Positions 45,551 to 53,887 of a DNA stretch of 64,000 bases are shown one piece after another. Under the pieces are notes generated by a model. That model was not told the DNA's origin and did no database searches. It saw only the letters and a program-made list of their open reading frames with translations. This DNA comes from an uncultured Flavobacteriaceae bacterium. Its GTDB lineage: Bacteria > Bacteroidota > Bacteroidia > Flavobacteriales > Flavobacteriaceae. The stretch's first letter is position 1. Each line of letters opens with the position of its first letter. Position numbers and translations under genes: made by a program. The stretch spans positions 496,001 to 560,000 of the forward strand of contig CANKYF010000001.1 in NCBI GenBank assembly GCA_947487895.1. Reading direction: 5' to 3'.

Positions 45551-46570
45551 ATGCTTAGAAAAATTACCACCTTATTAAGTTTATGTTTTGCTGCCTCAAT
45601 GTTTGCACAAATAGGAGGTGAGCATACCTATCAGTTTTTAAACTTAATATCTTCGCCAAGACAAGCGGCTCTAGGAGGTAAAGTGCTAACAAATGTAGAT
45701 TATGATGTAACACAAGGTTTGTTCAACCCTGCAACTATTAATGTTGAAATGGATAACCAATTGGCAGTAAATTACACTAGCTATTTAGGAGGTATTGGCT
45801 ATGGTACTGCGTCTTATGCTCATACTGTAGATAGAAGAACACAAACTTTTCATGGTGGGGTTACATATATAAATTATGGCTCTTTTGATGGTTATGATGA
45901 ACAGGGAAATGCTACAGGAACTTTTTCTGGTGGTGAAGCAGCATTGTCTTTTGGGTACTCACGACAGGTTGGGTATTCAGATTTTTATGTAGGTGGAAAT
46001 GTTAAACTCATTAGTTCAAAATTAGAACAATATACTTCTTTTGGAGCTGCAGTAGATATTGGGTTGTTATATATTAATGAAGACTTAGATTTCAATGCAG
46101 CTATAGTAGTTAGAAACTTAGGAACACAAATAACTACCTATGCAGGTTTGCAAGAGAGCTTACCTTTTGAACTTAGTCTAGGATTATCACAACGTTTAGA
46201 AAACGTTCCTATTCGTTGGCACGTTACTTTAGAAAATTTACAAGAATGGCCCATAGTAAGACCAAATCCCGCTAGGGTTACTAGCGATTTAAATGGTAAC
46301 CAATCTACTGAGAAAATAGGATTCATTGGTCAGGTTATAAGGCATACCATTATAGGGGCAGAATTATTTCCAGAAGGAGGTTTCAACATTCGTCTAGGAT
46401 ATAATTTTAGAAGAGGTGAAGAATTAAGTATTGTAGATCAACGAAATTTTTCAGGAGTGTCAGCAGGAATTTCAATTAAAATGAATAAAATGAGATTTAG
46501 CTATACACATGCTAAATATACAAGTGCAGCTAACTCAAACTTCTTCGGTTTACAAATTGATTTACAATAA
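45551..46570 (+). CDS. porQ: Type IX secretion system protein PorQ
   Basis: 339 residues with a signal peptide (ASMFAQ). The mature protein is an outer-membrane beta-barrel of the PorV/PorQ (FadL-like) type: 'TYQFLNLISSPRQAALGGKV', GLFNPATINVE, 'LAVNYTSYLGGIGYGTASY' in two parts, and a long run of alternating strands, ending 'SNFFGLQIDLQ'. PorQ helps hand secreted cargo to the attachment complex with PorU, PorV and PorZ. The neighbourhood with cmk is typical of flavobacteria, but here another gene is inserted between them. Confidence 0.86.
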   Translation: MLRKITTLLSLCFAASMFAQIGGEHTYQFLNLISSPRQAALGGKVLTNVDYDVTQGLFNPATINVEMDNQLAVNYTSYLGGIGYGTASYAHTVDRRTQTFHGGVTYINYGSFDGYDEQGNATGTFSGGEAALSFGYSRQVGYSDFYVGGNVKLISSKLEQYTSFGAAVDIGLLYINEDLDFNAAIVVRNLGTQITTYAGLQESLPFELSLGLSQRLENVPIRWHVTLENLQEWPIVRPNPARVTSDLNGNQSTEKIGFIGQVIRHTIIGAELFPEGGFNIRLGYNFRRGEELSIVDQRNFSGVSAGISIKMNKMRFSYTHAKYTSAANSNFFGLQIDLQ

Positions 46571-46647
46571 ATGTAATAAAAATGAAACTAAACAATCTAT
46601 AAATTCTAAGGTATTTGATGGTTTATAAAAAATGTTTATTTTTTTGT

Positions 46648-46686
46648 AAACCTATAAAAATAACCCTTATTCGTTTATAGGTTTTT
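46648..46686 (+). terminator. Terminator hairpin after porQ
   Basis: AAACCTATAAA (46648-46658) pairs with TTTATAGGTTT (46674-46684), 15-base loop, then a short T-run. It separates porQ from the LRR gene. Confidence 0.7.
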
Positions 46687-46696
46687 GAATATTTTC

Positions 46697-46767
46697 TTTT
46701 AGTTATAAATGTCATAAAAAAAATAAAATTGAGGTAGGCATTTTTTAGTTATGAATGTTATATAAAA
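46697..46767 (+). promoter_or_regulatory. Two direct repeats upstream of the LRR surface-protein gene
   Basis: TTTTAGTTATAAATGTCATA (46697-46716) and TTTTAGTTATGAATGTTATA (46743-46762) agree at 18 of 20 positions and are 46 bases apart. They lie in the last 100 bases before the ATG and look like paired regulator-binding sites. Confidence 0.45.
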
Positions 46768-46794
46768 GTATACATAACTATAAATGGTAAAAAA

Positions 46795-48780
46795 ATGAAT
46801 AAACCTTTAATATTATTTTTATTAAGCTTGCTAATGCCTTGTTTTATTTCTGCTCAAAAAGAATATACACTAACAAAAGATGATATTCAGACTGATGGCT
46901 CAGGCAGTATAACTAAATATTTAAATAGAGTAGAGAAAAATATTATTATTCCTGAAACTATTGATGGTGAGACCATTTTATTTATTGAGGATAATTCATT
47001 TTTTGATTCTGATTTAGAGCATGTGGAATTACCTAATACTATTAAAAAAATTGGAAGATTCAGTTTTTCTAATAACAAATTAAAGTCAATAACTTTTCCT
47101 AAAAGTTTAGAAGAAATAGATTTAGCTGCCTTTTCCAATAACAAAATAGTTGAAGTACATATTCCAGAAAATGTAAAGCTAGTTTCTTCATACGCATTTA
47201 AAAACAATGAAATTGAAATTCTTGTTTTAGAAGGAAAACCAATATTAGGTGATGGTTGTTTTAATGAAAATAAACTAATAAGTTATAATGGAGAATCTTC
47301 TAATGGACTTATTTACAAGTTAAACTCAGAAGGTAAATTTGATAATACAACATTAATATCTTATGCAGGCTCCAAAAAAACTATAGATTTTATACCTAAT
47401 ACAACGAAACTCATTGGTTCAGCAGCTTTTTTCGAGACATCAGTAGAAAGTGTAATTATCCCAGGTAGTATACATACTATTAGAGATTATGCATTTTCTA
47501 AGACTAATTTAAAAGAAGTTGTTTTTAATGAGGGCTTAAAAGTTATAGCAAACAATGCTTTTGCCTTTAGTGAAGTAGAAATACTAACGACTCCATTGTC
47601 TTTAAGAAGGATAGGAGCAGAGGCCTTCTATAGTAACCCTCTTGCTAAAATCAACTTAAATAAAGGCCTGCAATTTATAGGTAGAAATGCATTCTTTTTA
47701 CATAAGATCAAAAACAAAGAAAGTTTAGTGCTGCCCACTACTATTATCGAATTTGAGGGAAATCCTTTTTTATTTGGAGAACTAGTATCGCTTGATGGCT
47801 TTAAGTTACAGTTGCCTAATGTAATAACTAAAGGTTACAACTTTATAAAATGGGAGAATGATAAGGGAAGTACTGTATCTGTTGGTACAGAGTTAGATAA
47901 TGAAAGAAATTATAAAGCAGTAATTACTCCATCATTTTTTCTTAAAGTCCGTTTTTTGGATTTTGATGGGACACTTTTAAAGGAAGAGAAGGTTGCTTAT
48001 GGAAAAGACGCATCATCTCCAGTTTTTCCAAACAATCGCCCAGGCTATTTTTTTAAAGAATGGGATACAAACTTTAAAGAAGTTATTACGGATATAGAGG
48101 TGTATGCAATTTATAGAGAAGCACAACTCTATACAGCTACATTTGTTGATGAAGAGGGGAATGTTTTAAAAACATCTACTCAAACAGAAGATATTGGGGT
48201 TTTGCCTCCTTCTCCAGTTATTAAAGATGGTTTTGTTTTTTTTGGTTGGAATAATTATAGTTTTTATTCAAGGAGAACCTATATTGCTTCTCCATATTTA
48301 ATACCGATAGGAGCATTAGTTTCTGTGAATTTTGTAGATGAAGATGGCGTGACATTAATTGGTACTCCATTCATTTTAAACCCAGGTGATGATGCAATAG
48401 CACCTGAACCACCCTTTAAAGAAGGAAAAACATTTATAAGTTGGGATAAAAGTTTTGAAAATGTAACTGAAAATCTTATTGTAAAAGCCATATACGAAAG
48501 TAATAGCTCTTTAAGTATTAATGATTTTTTGAAAAAGGGTAAACAGTTTAGTATATATCCAACGCATGTAAAAGACAAGTTGTTTATTAAGCTACCAACT
48601 ACAGATATAGCTTTTTATGTCGACATTTTTGATATGACAGGAAAGAGAGTTAGCCAACAATTTATAAAAACAGGAAATAGAGAACTTATACCACCTACAA
48701 AATCAGGTGTTTATTTACTAAAACTATCTAACAATAATCATACACCAGTGCCTGGGACTATTAAATTTATAAAAGAATAA
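46795..48780 (+). CDS. LRR_5/BspA-like surface protein with InlB-type repeats and type A T9SS sorting domain
   Basis: 661 residues with a signal peptide (PCFISAQ). Residues about 60-330 are leucine-rich repeats of the BspA (LRR_5) type ('NTIKKIGRFSFSNNKLKSITF', AFSNNKIVEVHIPENVKLV, 'SSAFKNNEIEILVL'-like turns). Residues about 390-560 contain three to four InlB-like beta-grasp repeats (VRFLDFDGTLLKEEKVAYGK, PGYFFKEWDTNF; ATFVDEEGNVLKTS; VNFVDEDGVTLIGTPF). The last about 75 residues (FSIYPTHVKDKLFIKLP, 'VDIFDMTGKRVSQQF', GVYLLKLSNNN) are a T9SS type A sorting domain. It is thus predicted cargo of the T9SS, placed beside porQ; a role in adhesion is inferred. Confidence 0.85.
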   Translation: MNKPLILFLLSLLMPCFISAQKEYTLTKDDIQTDGSGSITKYLNRVEKNIIIPETIDGETILFIEDNSFFDSDLEHVELPNTIKKIGRFSFSNNKLKSITFPKSLEEIDLAAFSNNKIVEVHIPENVKLVSSYAFKNNEIEILVLEGKPILGDGCFNENKLISYNGESSNGLIYKLNSEGKFDNTTLISYAGSKKTIDFIPNTTKLIGSAAFFETSVESVIIPGSIHTIRDYAFSKTNLKEVVFNEGLKVIANNAFAFSEVEILTTPLSLRRIGAEAFYSNPLAKINLNKGLQFIGRNAFFLHKIKNKESLVLPTTIIEFEGNPFLFGELVSLDGFKLQLPNVITKGYNFIKWENDKGSTVSVGTELDNERNYKAVITPSFFLKVRFLDFDGTLLKEEKVAYGKDASSPVFPNNRPGYFFKEWDTNFKEVITDIEVYAIYREAQLYTATFVDEEGNVLKTSTQTEDIGVLPPSPVIKDGFVFFGWNNYSFYSRRTYIASPYLIPIGALVSVNFVDEDGVTLIGTPFILNPGDDAIAPEPPFKEGKTFISWDKSFENVTENLIVKAIYESNSSLSINDFLKKGKQFSIYPTHVKDKLFIKLPTTDIAFYVDIFDMTGKRVSQQFIKTGNRELIPPTKSGVYLLKLSNNNHTPVPGTIKFIKE

Positions 48781-48831
48781 TTTAAAAAGATTTGACTCAT
48801 TTTGATCTTTAATATGTGGGTTTAGAGTTAT

Positions 48832-48839
48832 TACTTTTG
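48832..48839 (+). promoter_or_regulatory. Putative -7 box of cmk
   Basis: TACTTTTG, about 100 bases before the cmk ATG; no well-spaced TTG upstream. Confidence 0.4.
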
Positions 48840-48943
48840 CTTAAGGAAAAAGTTTAATTTCATTTTAAAGCTAAAAATAATAAACATATATTGTTTTACT
48901 CTTCAGAACTCTTTAAGTAATTTAGCGATTTCATAATAAAACC

Positions 48944-49639
48944 ATGAATCATATAACAATTGCAATAGACGGATATTCTTCAACAGGAAAAAGTACTATC
49001 GCCAAACAAATAGCAAATCATTTAGGCTATGTATATGTAGATACTGGAGCTATGTATAGAGCTGTAACACTCTATGCTATGCAAAATGATTTGATTCATA
49101 AAGACGATTTTAATGTTGAAGCTTTAATTTATCAGTTAAATAAAATTGAAATTACATTTAAGTATAATGAAGATATTGGCTTTGCAGAAGTTTATTTGAA
49201 TGGTACCAATGTTGAAAAAAAAATAAGGACTTTAGAAGTCTCAAGCTTTGTGAGTAAAGTAGCTGCAATTTCTGAAGTAAGATCTAAGCTAGTTGCGATT
49301 CAAAAACAAATGGGTAAGGATAAAGGTGTTGTTATGGACGGACGAGATATTGGCACTGTGGTATTCCCTAATGCTGAGCTTAAAATATTTATGACCGCTT
49401 CTGCTGAAACCCGAGCAAAAAGACGTTTTAAAGAACTTATTGATAGAGGAGATACTGTTATTTATGAAAATGTTCTTAAAAATGTGCAAGAACGAGATCA
49501 TTTAGATTCTACCAGAAAGGATTCTCCATTACTTAAAGCTAACGATGCTATAGAAATTGATAATTCAAATCTTTCACTAGAAGAACAACTTGAAAAAGTA
49601 TTGCAGCTAGTAAGTATGACTTTAGAAGATACAGAGTAA
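48944..49639 (+). CDS. cmk: Cytidylate kinase
   Basis: 231 residues. P-loop 'IAIDGYSSTGKSTIAKQIA', 'YVDTGAMYRAVTLYAM', the catalytic Asp loop 'MDGRDIGTVVFPNAELKIFM' and 'RAKRRFKEL' with the LID arginines. Phosphorylates CMP and dCMP. Short of nothing compared with E. coli Cmk. Convergent to the LysM gene via a shared terminator. Adjacent to rpsA, as in many bacteria, although here one small gene lies between. Confidence 0.95.
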   Translation: MNHITIAIDGYSSTGKSTIAKQIANHLGYVYVDTGAMYRAVTLYAMQNDLIHKDDFNVEALIYQLNKIEITFKYNEDIGFAEVYLNGTNVEKKIRTLEVSSFVSKVAAISEVRSKLVAIQKQMGKDKGVVMDGRDIGTVVFPNAELKIFMTASAETRAKRRFKELIDRGDTVIYENVLKNVQERDHLDSTRKDSPLLKANDAIEIDNSNLSLEEQLEKVLQLVSMTLEDTE

Positions 49640-49664
49640 TCCAAATTTAGATACATATAAAATA

Positions 49665-49692
49665 AAAAACCAACCTAGACAGGTTGGTTTTT
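49665..49692. terminator. Bidirectional terminator between cmk and the LysM gene
   Basis: AAAACCAACCT (49666-49676) pairs with AGGTTGGTTTT (49681-49691), four-base loop, A-rich and T-rich flanks. Confidence 0.9.
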
Positions 49693-49715
49693 CAATATAT
49701 AATTAGAACGCTATT

Positions 49716-50096
49716 TTATAGATTAGGAATGATTAATTCTTGATCTGGGTGAATTAAATCAGGATTCTTTAAAATATCTGAGTTTGCCTGAAAAATTTCT
49801 TTGTACTTCATAGCATCTTTATAATAATGCTTTGCAATTTTCCCTAAAGTTTCACCGCTTTTAACAACGTGTCTGTGGTAAACACTTTCATCTGCAACAG
49901 ATATATTTGCCATAATATCAGATGGATTATCACCACCAATTTCTTTAATCTTGTCCCATATTAAGTTCTTTTCATACTGCGTGTTTGCAGTACCTATAAC
50001 TTTTAAAACATCTCCTTCAATTTGTACATCACCATTTTGAATGTTTAAAGATTCACCTAAATCTAGAACGCCTTGGTATTTTGCTTTTACTGCCAT
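49716..50096 (-). CDS. BON-LysM protein (Kbp/YgaU-like)
   Basis: 126 residues, no signal peptide. An N-terminal BON-like half (about 1-65: 'LDLGESLNIQNGDVQIEGDV', LKVIGTANTQYEKNLIWDKI) is followed by a LysM domain (about 75-125: HVVKSGETLGKIAKHYY, 'IFQANSDILKNPDLIHPDQE', LIIPN). The arrangement is that of E. coli Kbp/YgaU, a potassium-binding cytoplasmic protein; whether this one binds K+ is not shown. It is placed between cmk and rpsA in opposite orientation. Confidence 0.85.
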   Translation of the reverse strand: MAVKAKYQGVLDLGESLNIQNGDVQIEGDVLKVIGTANTQYEKNLIWDKIKEIGGDNPSDIMANISVADESVYHRHVVKSGETLGKIAKHYYKDAMKYKEIFQANSDILKNPDLIHPDQELIIPNL

Positions 50097-50258
50097 GTTA
50101 ATAATTTTATGTTATTTAATTAGAGTTACAATATACTAAAATAATATACTAATAGAATACTTACAATTTTAAGTTTCTATTATTTTAGACACCATAAATA
50201 TATAAAAGTCACAGTAAATATTGTTTATTCATTTCTAGGTATTTAGCATATTAATATG

Positions 50259-50266
50259 TATTTTTG
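50259..50266 (+). promoter_or_regulatory. Promoter -7 box of rpsA
   Basis: TATTTTTG matches TAnnTTTG, giving a leader of about 155 bases before the ATG. The -33 region has no clear TTG. The 50097-50258 part of this 331-base gap holds nothing recognisable. Confidence 0.5.
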
Positions 50267-50285
50267 CGCTCCTTTTAGCGATTCA

Positions 50286-50415
50286 TGGAAAGATAAAAGG
50301 ACTGAAACTATAATAAAATTAACACTTCTGTGTGTGTTTGCTTAATCCTTTCCAAATATACAGAATACAAAACGCAATGTAATTGCGTTTCCGCGAAGGC
50401 GGAAATCTTACATTG
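50286..50415 (+). promoter_or_regulatory. Structured 5' leader of rpsA
   Basis: TGGAAAG (50286-50292) pairs with CTTTCCA (50348-50354). AAACGCAA (50370-50377) pairs with TTGCGTTT (50383-50390). CAATGTAA (50375-50382) can instead pair with TTACATTG (50408-50415), which excludes the previous helix. TTTCCGC (50388-50394) pairs with GCGGAAA (50399-50405). The competing helices lie 12 to 60 bases before the start codon, as expected of an autoregulatory leader. Confidence 0.45.
50388..50411. repeat. Short palindromic (REP-like) element, copy 2
   Basis: TTTCCGC / GCGGAAA around GAAG, followed by TCTTAC. Compare 11184-11208. G+C-rich in an otherwise A+T-rich context, which suggests a dispersed repeat placed in the rpsA leader. 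Confidence 0.4.
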
Positions 50416-50427
50416 TTACTTAATTAA

Positions 50428-52263
50428 ATGGCTCAAGAAGCAACAAAAGCTGAAGTTGAAGCTCAAGTAACTTCAACTGAAACACAAGCTCCAGAAGTAT
50501 CTGAAGCACAATTAAATCCTGAAAAATTCTTAAAAGAGTTCAACTGGCACAATTACCAAGAAGGAATTGATGAAGTAGATGGTAAACAACTTGAAGAATT
50601 TGAAAAATTAGTAGCAGAAAACTTTGTAGACACTTTAAATGATGAAGTTGTTGAAGGTACAGTAGTTCACATTTCTGATAGAGATGCAATTATTGACATT
50701 AACGCTAAATCTGAAGGTGTTATATCTTTAAATGAGTTTCGTTACAATCCAAACTTATCAGTTGGTGATAAAGTAGAAGTATTAATTGATGTACGTGAAG
50801 ATGCTACAGGACAATTAGTATTATCTCATAGAAAAGCTAGAGTAATCAAAGCTTGGGATCGCGTAAATGCTGCTCATGACACTGGTGAAATAGTTAACGG
50901 TTTCGTTAAGTGTAGAACTAAAGGAGGTATGATTGTAGATGTTTTTGGAATTGAAGCATTCTTACCAGGTTCTCAAATTGATGTAAAACCAATTAGAGAT
51001 TACGATCAATATGTAAATAAAACTATGGAATTCAAGGTTGTAAAAATCAACCACGAGTTTAAAAACGTAGTTGTTTCTCATAAAGCGCTTATTGAAGCCG
51101 ATATTGAAGAGCAAAAGAAAGAAATTATTGGTCAGTTAGAAAAAGGTCAAGTATTAGAAGGTGTTGTTAAAAACGTAACATCTTATGGTGTATTTATTGA
51201 TCTTGGTGGTGTAGATGGATTAATTCACATTACAGACCTTTCTTGGTCTAGAATTAATCATCCTAACGAGATTGTAGAATTAGACCAAAAATTAAATGTT
51301 GTAATCCTTGATTTTGATGAAAACAAATCAAGAATTCAATTAGGATTAAAACAATTAAGTAAACATCCTTGGGAAGCACTTGCTGAAGAGGTGAAAGTAG
51401 GAGATAAAGTAAAAGGTAAAGTAGTTGTAATTGCAGATTACGGTGCATTTATTGAAGTAGCTGAAGGTGTTGAAGGATTAATTCACGTTTCTGAAATGTC
51501 TTGGTCTACACATTTACGTTCTGCTCAAGATTTTGTTGCTGTTGGTGATGAAGTTGAGGCAGTAATCTTAACTCTTGATAGAGAAGAGCGTAAAATGTCT
51601 CTAGGTATTAAGCAATTAACTCCAGATCCATGGACAGACATTACTACTAAGTACCCATTAGGATCTAAACATACTGGTATTGTACGTAACTTTACAAACT
51701 TTGGTGTATTTGTTGAATTAGAAGAAGGTATTGACGGATTAATTTATATTTCTGATTTATCTTGGACTAAGAAAATTAAGCATCCAAGTGAGTTCTGTGC
51801 AGTAGGAGACAAGTTAGAAGTAATTGTTCTTGAGTTAGATGTTGACGGACGTAAATTAAGTTTAGGTCATAAACAAACAACAGATAACCCATGGGATAAA
51901 TACGAAACTGAGTTTGCTTTAAATACAACCCATTCTGGAGCTATTGAAGAAATAGTAGATAAAGGAGCTACAGTTAAATTTAACGATGATATTGTAGCAT
52001 TCATTCCTTCTAGACACTTAGAGAAAGAAGATGGTAGTAAACTTAAAAAAGGTGAAACTGCAGAATTCAGAATCATTGAGTTTAGTAAAGAATTTAAGCG
52101 TGTAGTTGCATCTCATACAGCTATCTTTAAAGAAGAAGAAGCTAGAAATGTAAAAGCAGCAGCTAAGAAAGCAGCTTCTGCAGCAGCTGAGGCTAAACCA
52201 ACTTTAGGTGATGCTAATGATGCTTTACAAGCACTTAAAGATAAATTAGACGGAAAAGCGTAA
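50428..52263 (+). CDS. rpsA: 30S ribosomal protein S1
   Basis: 611 residues. Six S1 motifs can be read: about 70-130 (VVEGTVVHISDRDAIID), 152-215 (VNGFVKCRTKGGMIVDVFGI), 235-310 (LEGVVKNVTSYGVFIDLGGV), 325-390 (VKGKVVVIADYGAFIEVAEG), 408-480 (HTGIVRNFTNFGVFVELEEG) and 495-565 (HSGAIEEIVDKGATVKFND). Motifs 3-5 carry the classical 'DGLIHITDLSW'. A variable acidic N-terminus (EAEVEAQVTS-like Glu/Thr-rich) and an Ala/Lys tail (AAAKKAASAAAEAK) are typical of Bacteroidota S1. It helps load mRNA on the ribosome. The leader has possible autoregulatory structure. Confidence 0.95.
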   Translation: MAQEATKAEVEAQVTSTETQAPEVSEAQLNPEKFLKEFNWHNYQEGIDEVDGKQLEEFEKLVAENFVDTLNDEVVEGTVVHISDRDAIIDINAKSEGVISLNEFRYNPNLSVGDKVEVLIDVREDATGQLVLSHRKARVIKAWDRVNAAHDTGEIVNGFVKCRTKGGMIVDVFGIEAFLPGSQIDVKPIRDYDQYVNKTMEFKVVKINHEFKNVVVSHKALIEADIEEQKKEIIGQLEKGQVLEGVVKNVTSYGVFIDLGGVDGLIHITDLSWSRINHPNEIVELDQKLNVVILDFDENKSRIQLGLKQLSKHPWEALAEEVKVGDKVKGKVVVIADYGAFIEVAEGVEGLIHVSEMSWSTHLRSAQDFVAVGDEVEAVILTLDREERKMSLGIKQLTPDPWTDITTKYPLGSKHTGIVRNFTNFGVFVELEEGIDGLIYISDLSWTKKIKHPSEFCAVGDKLEVIVLELDVDGRKLSLGHKQTTDNPWDKYETEFALNTTHSGAIEEIVDKGATVKFNDDIVAFIPSRHLEKEDGSKLKKGETAEFRIIEFSKEFKRVVASHTAIFKEEEARNVKAAAKKAASAAAEAKPTLGDANDALQALKDKLDGKA

Positions 52264-52284
52264 TCGCTTCATCCTAATAAATTT

Positions 52285-52315
52285 AAAAGCCTTCAAGAAA
52301 TTGAAGGCTTTTTTT
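52285..52315 (+). terminator. Intrinsic terminator of rpsA
   Basis: AAAAGCCTTCAA (52285-52296), loop of four, TTGAAGGCTTTT (52301-52312), then T-run. Confidence 0.9.
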
Positions 52316-52341
52316 ATGTTTCTACTTATAAAATTTTGCAT

Positions 52342-52349
52342 TACCTTTG
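52342..52349 (+). promoter_or_regulatory. Promoter -7 box of pyrR
   Basis: TACCTTTG, 25 bases before the ATG. A perfect palindrome follows at 52354-52367, at the expected transcription start. Confidence 0.6.
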
Positions 52350-52353
52350 TACT

Positions 52354-52367
52354 CCAAACATGTTTGG
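52354..52367. promoter_or_regulatory. 14-base palindrome at the pyrR transcription start
   Basis: CCAAACATGTTTGG reads the same on both strands and covers the predicted transcription start, eight bases before the ATG. Could be an operator or a 5' hairpin of the mRNA. Confidence 0.4.
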
Positions 52368-52374
52368 ATAATAT

Positions 52375-52914
52375 ATGAGTCAAAAAGTTTTACTTAATAC
52401 TAAAGAGGTAAACATCATTCTTCATCGATTGGCTTGTCAACTTATTGAAAAACATAACGATTTCTCAAATACAGTATTAATAGGGCTTCAACCTAGAGGA
52501 GTGTATTTAGCTGAAAGAATTACACAGATTTTACAAGAAGATTATAAAGTTAAAAATGTAAAATTAGGTCAGTTAGACATCACATTTTACAGAGATGATT
52601 TTAGAAGAGGAGACAAACCCTTAAAAGCGAATACAACAGACGTTGATTTTTTAGTTGAAAATAAGAATATTGTATTTATAGATGATGTTTTGTACACAGG
52701 AAGAAGTATACGAGCAGCATTAACAGCCATTCAATCTTTTGGGAGACCAAACGAAATAGAATTGCTAACACTAATTGATAGAAGATTTAGTAGACATTTA
52801 CCAATTCAACCAGATTACAGAGGAAGACAAGTAGATGCTATTAATAATGAAAAAGTAATTGTACACTGGAAAGAAAATGAAGGAGAAGATGTGGTGTATC
52901 TCATAGAAAAATAA
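52375..52914 (+). CDS. pyrR: PyrR: pyr operon regulator / uracil phosphoribosyltransferase
   Basis: 179 residues. PRPP-binding loop in 'NIVFIDDVLYTGRSIRAAL' with DDVLYTGRT-like motif, plus 'IGLQPRGVYLAERI', 'LDITFYRDDFRR' and 'LPIQPDYRGRQVD' segments as in Bacillus PyrR. In Bacillus it binds pyr mRNA; here the leader before pyrR is only about 20 bases and has no terminator, so action by attenuation at this site is unlikely. Pair with pyrB, 40 bases downstream. Confidence 0.93.
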   Translation: MSQKVLLNTKEVNIILHRLACQLIEKHNDFSNTVLIGLQPRGVYLAERITQILQEDYKVKNVKLGQLDITFYRDDFRRGDKPLKANTTDVDFLVENKNIVFIDDVLYTGRSIRAALTAIQSFGRPNEIELLTLIDRRFSRHLPIQPDYRGRQVDAINNEKVIVHWKENEGEDVVYLIEK

Positions 52915-52918
52915 TAAT

Positions 52919-52945
52919 TGGCAACTTTTAACTGCCACTGAATAC
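52919..52945. repeat. Second GGCAACT/CAGT-type repeat patch (pyrR-pyrB gap)
   Basis: TTGGCAACTTTTAACTGCCA and CTGAATACT share words with the minus-strand reading of 35250-35311 (AGTTGGCAGTCAC...). Imperfect, low-confidence dispersed repeat. Confidence 0.3.
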
Positions 52946-52954
52946 TAAAGAATA

Positions 52955-53884
52955 ATGAGCGAATTAAGTGTTGATCACTTATTGGGTATAAAATATCTTA
53001 AAGAACAAGATATTCAACTAATTTTTGAAACTGCAGATCATTTTAAAGAAGTGATTAACAGACCAATTAAAAAGGTACCATCGCTAAGAGATATTACAAT
53101 AGCTAATTTATTTTTTGAAAATTCAACAAGAACAAAACTATCTTTTGAGTTAGCAGAAAAACGTTTATCTGCTGATGTCATTAACTTTTCATCAGGACAA
53201 TCTTCAGTAAAAAAAGGAGAAACCCTTATAGATACAGTTAATAATATATTATCTATGAAGGTAGATATGGTGGTTATGCGTCATCCAAACCCTGGTGCAG
53301 GCATCTTTTTATCAAAACATGTAGATGCAAGTATTGTAAATGCTGGAGATGGCGCTCATGAGCACCCTACGCAAGCGCTTTTAGATTCGTATTCTATAAG
53401 AGAAAAGTTAGGAGATGTAGCAGGAAAAAAAGTAGTGATAGTTGGAGATATTCTACATAGTAGAGTAGCGCTTTCAAATATTTTTGCGCTACAACTTCAA
53501 GGAGCAGAAGTAATGGTTTGTGGTCCAAAAACATTACTTCCTAAGTATATTAGTGAATTAGGAGTAAAAGTTGAAACAAATTTACGTAAAGCTTTAAATT
53601 GGTGTGATGTGGCTAACATGTTAAGAGTTCAAAACGAACGTATGGATATTAGCTACTTTCCAACAACCAGAGAATACACGCAGCAGTTTGGTGTAAACAA
53701 AGAACTATTAGATTCTTTAGATAAAGAAATAACCATTATGCATCCAGGGCCAATAAATAGAGGTGTAGAAATAACCAGTGATGTAGCCGATTCAAAACAA
53801 GCCATTATTTTAGATCAGGTTGAAAATGGTGTGGCGGTTAGAATGGCTGTTATTTATTTATTAGCGTCAAAAATTAAAAAGTAA
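52955..53884 (+). CDS. pyrB: Aspartate carbamoyltransferase, catalytic subunit
   Basis: 309 residues. Carbamoyl-phosphate motif FENSTRTKLSFE (STRT), 'MRHPNPGAGIFLSKH', 'HEHPTQALLDSYSI' and C-terminal MHPGPINRGVEI. No regulatory subunit (pyrI) is visible, as in most Bacteroidota. Second committed step of pyrimidine synthesis. Followed by the STAS-like gene after three bases. Confidence 0.96.
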   Translation: MSELSVDHLLGIKYLKEQDIQLIFETADHFKEVINRPIKKVPSLRDITIANLFFENSTRTKLSFELAEKRLSADVINFSSGQSSVKKGETLIDTVNNILSMKVDMVVMRHPNPGAGIFLSKHVDASIVNAGDGAHEHPTQALLDSYSIREKLGDVAGKKVVIVGDILHSRVALSNIFALQLQGAEVMVCGPKTLLPKYISELGVKVETNLRKALNWCDVANMLRVQNERMDISYFPTTREYTQQFGVNKELLDSLDKEITIMHPGPINRGVEITSDVADSKQAIILDQVENGVAVRMAVIYLLASKIKK

Positions 53885-53887
53885 GTT

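Noticed and set aside
52350-52374. PyrR-type attenuator in the pyr leader
   Set aside because: Leader about 20 bases, no terminator or antiterminator hairpin; only the short palindrome is present.
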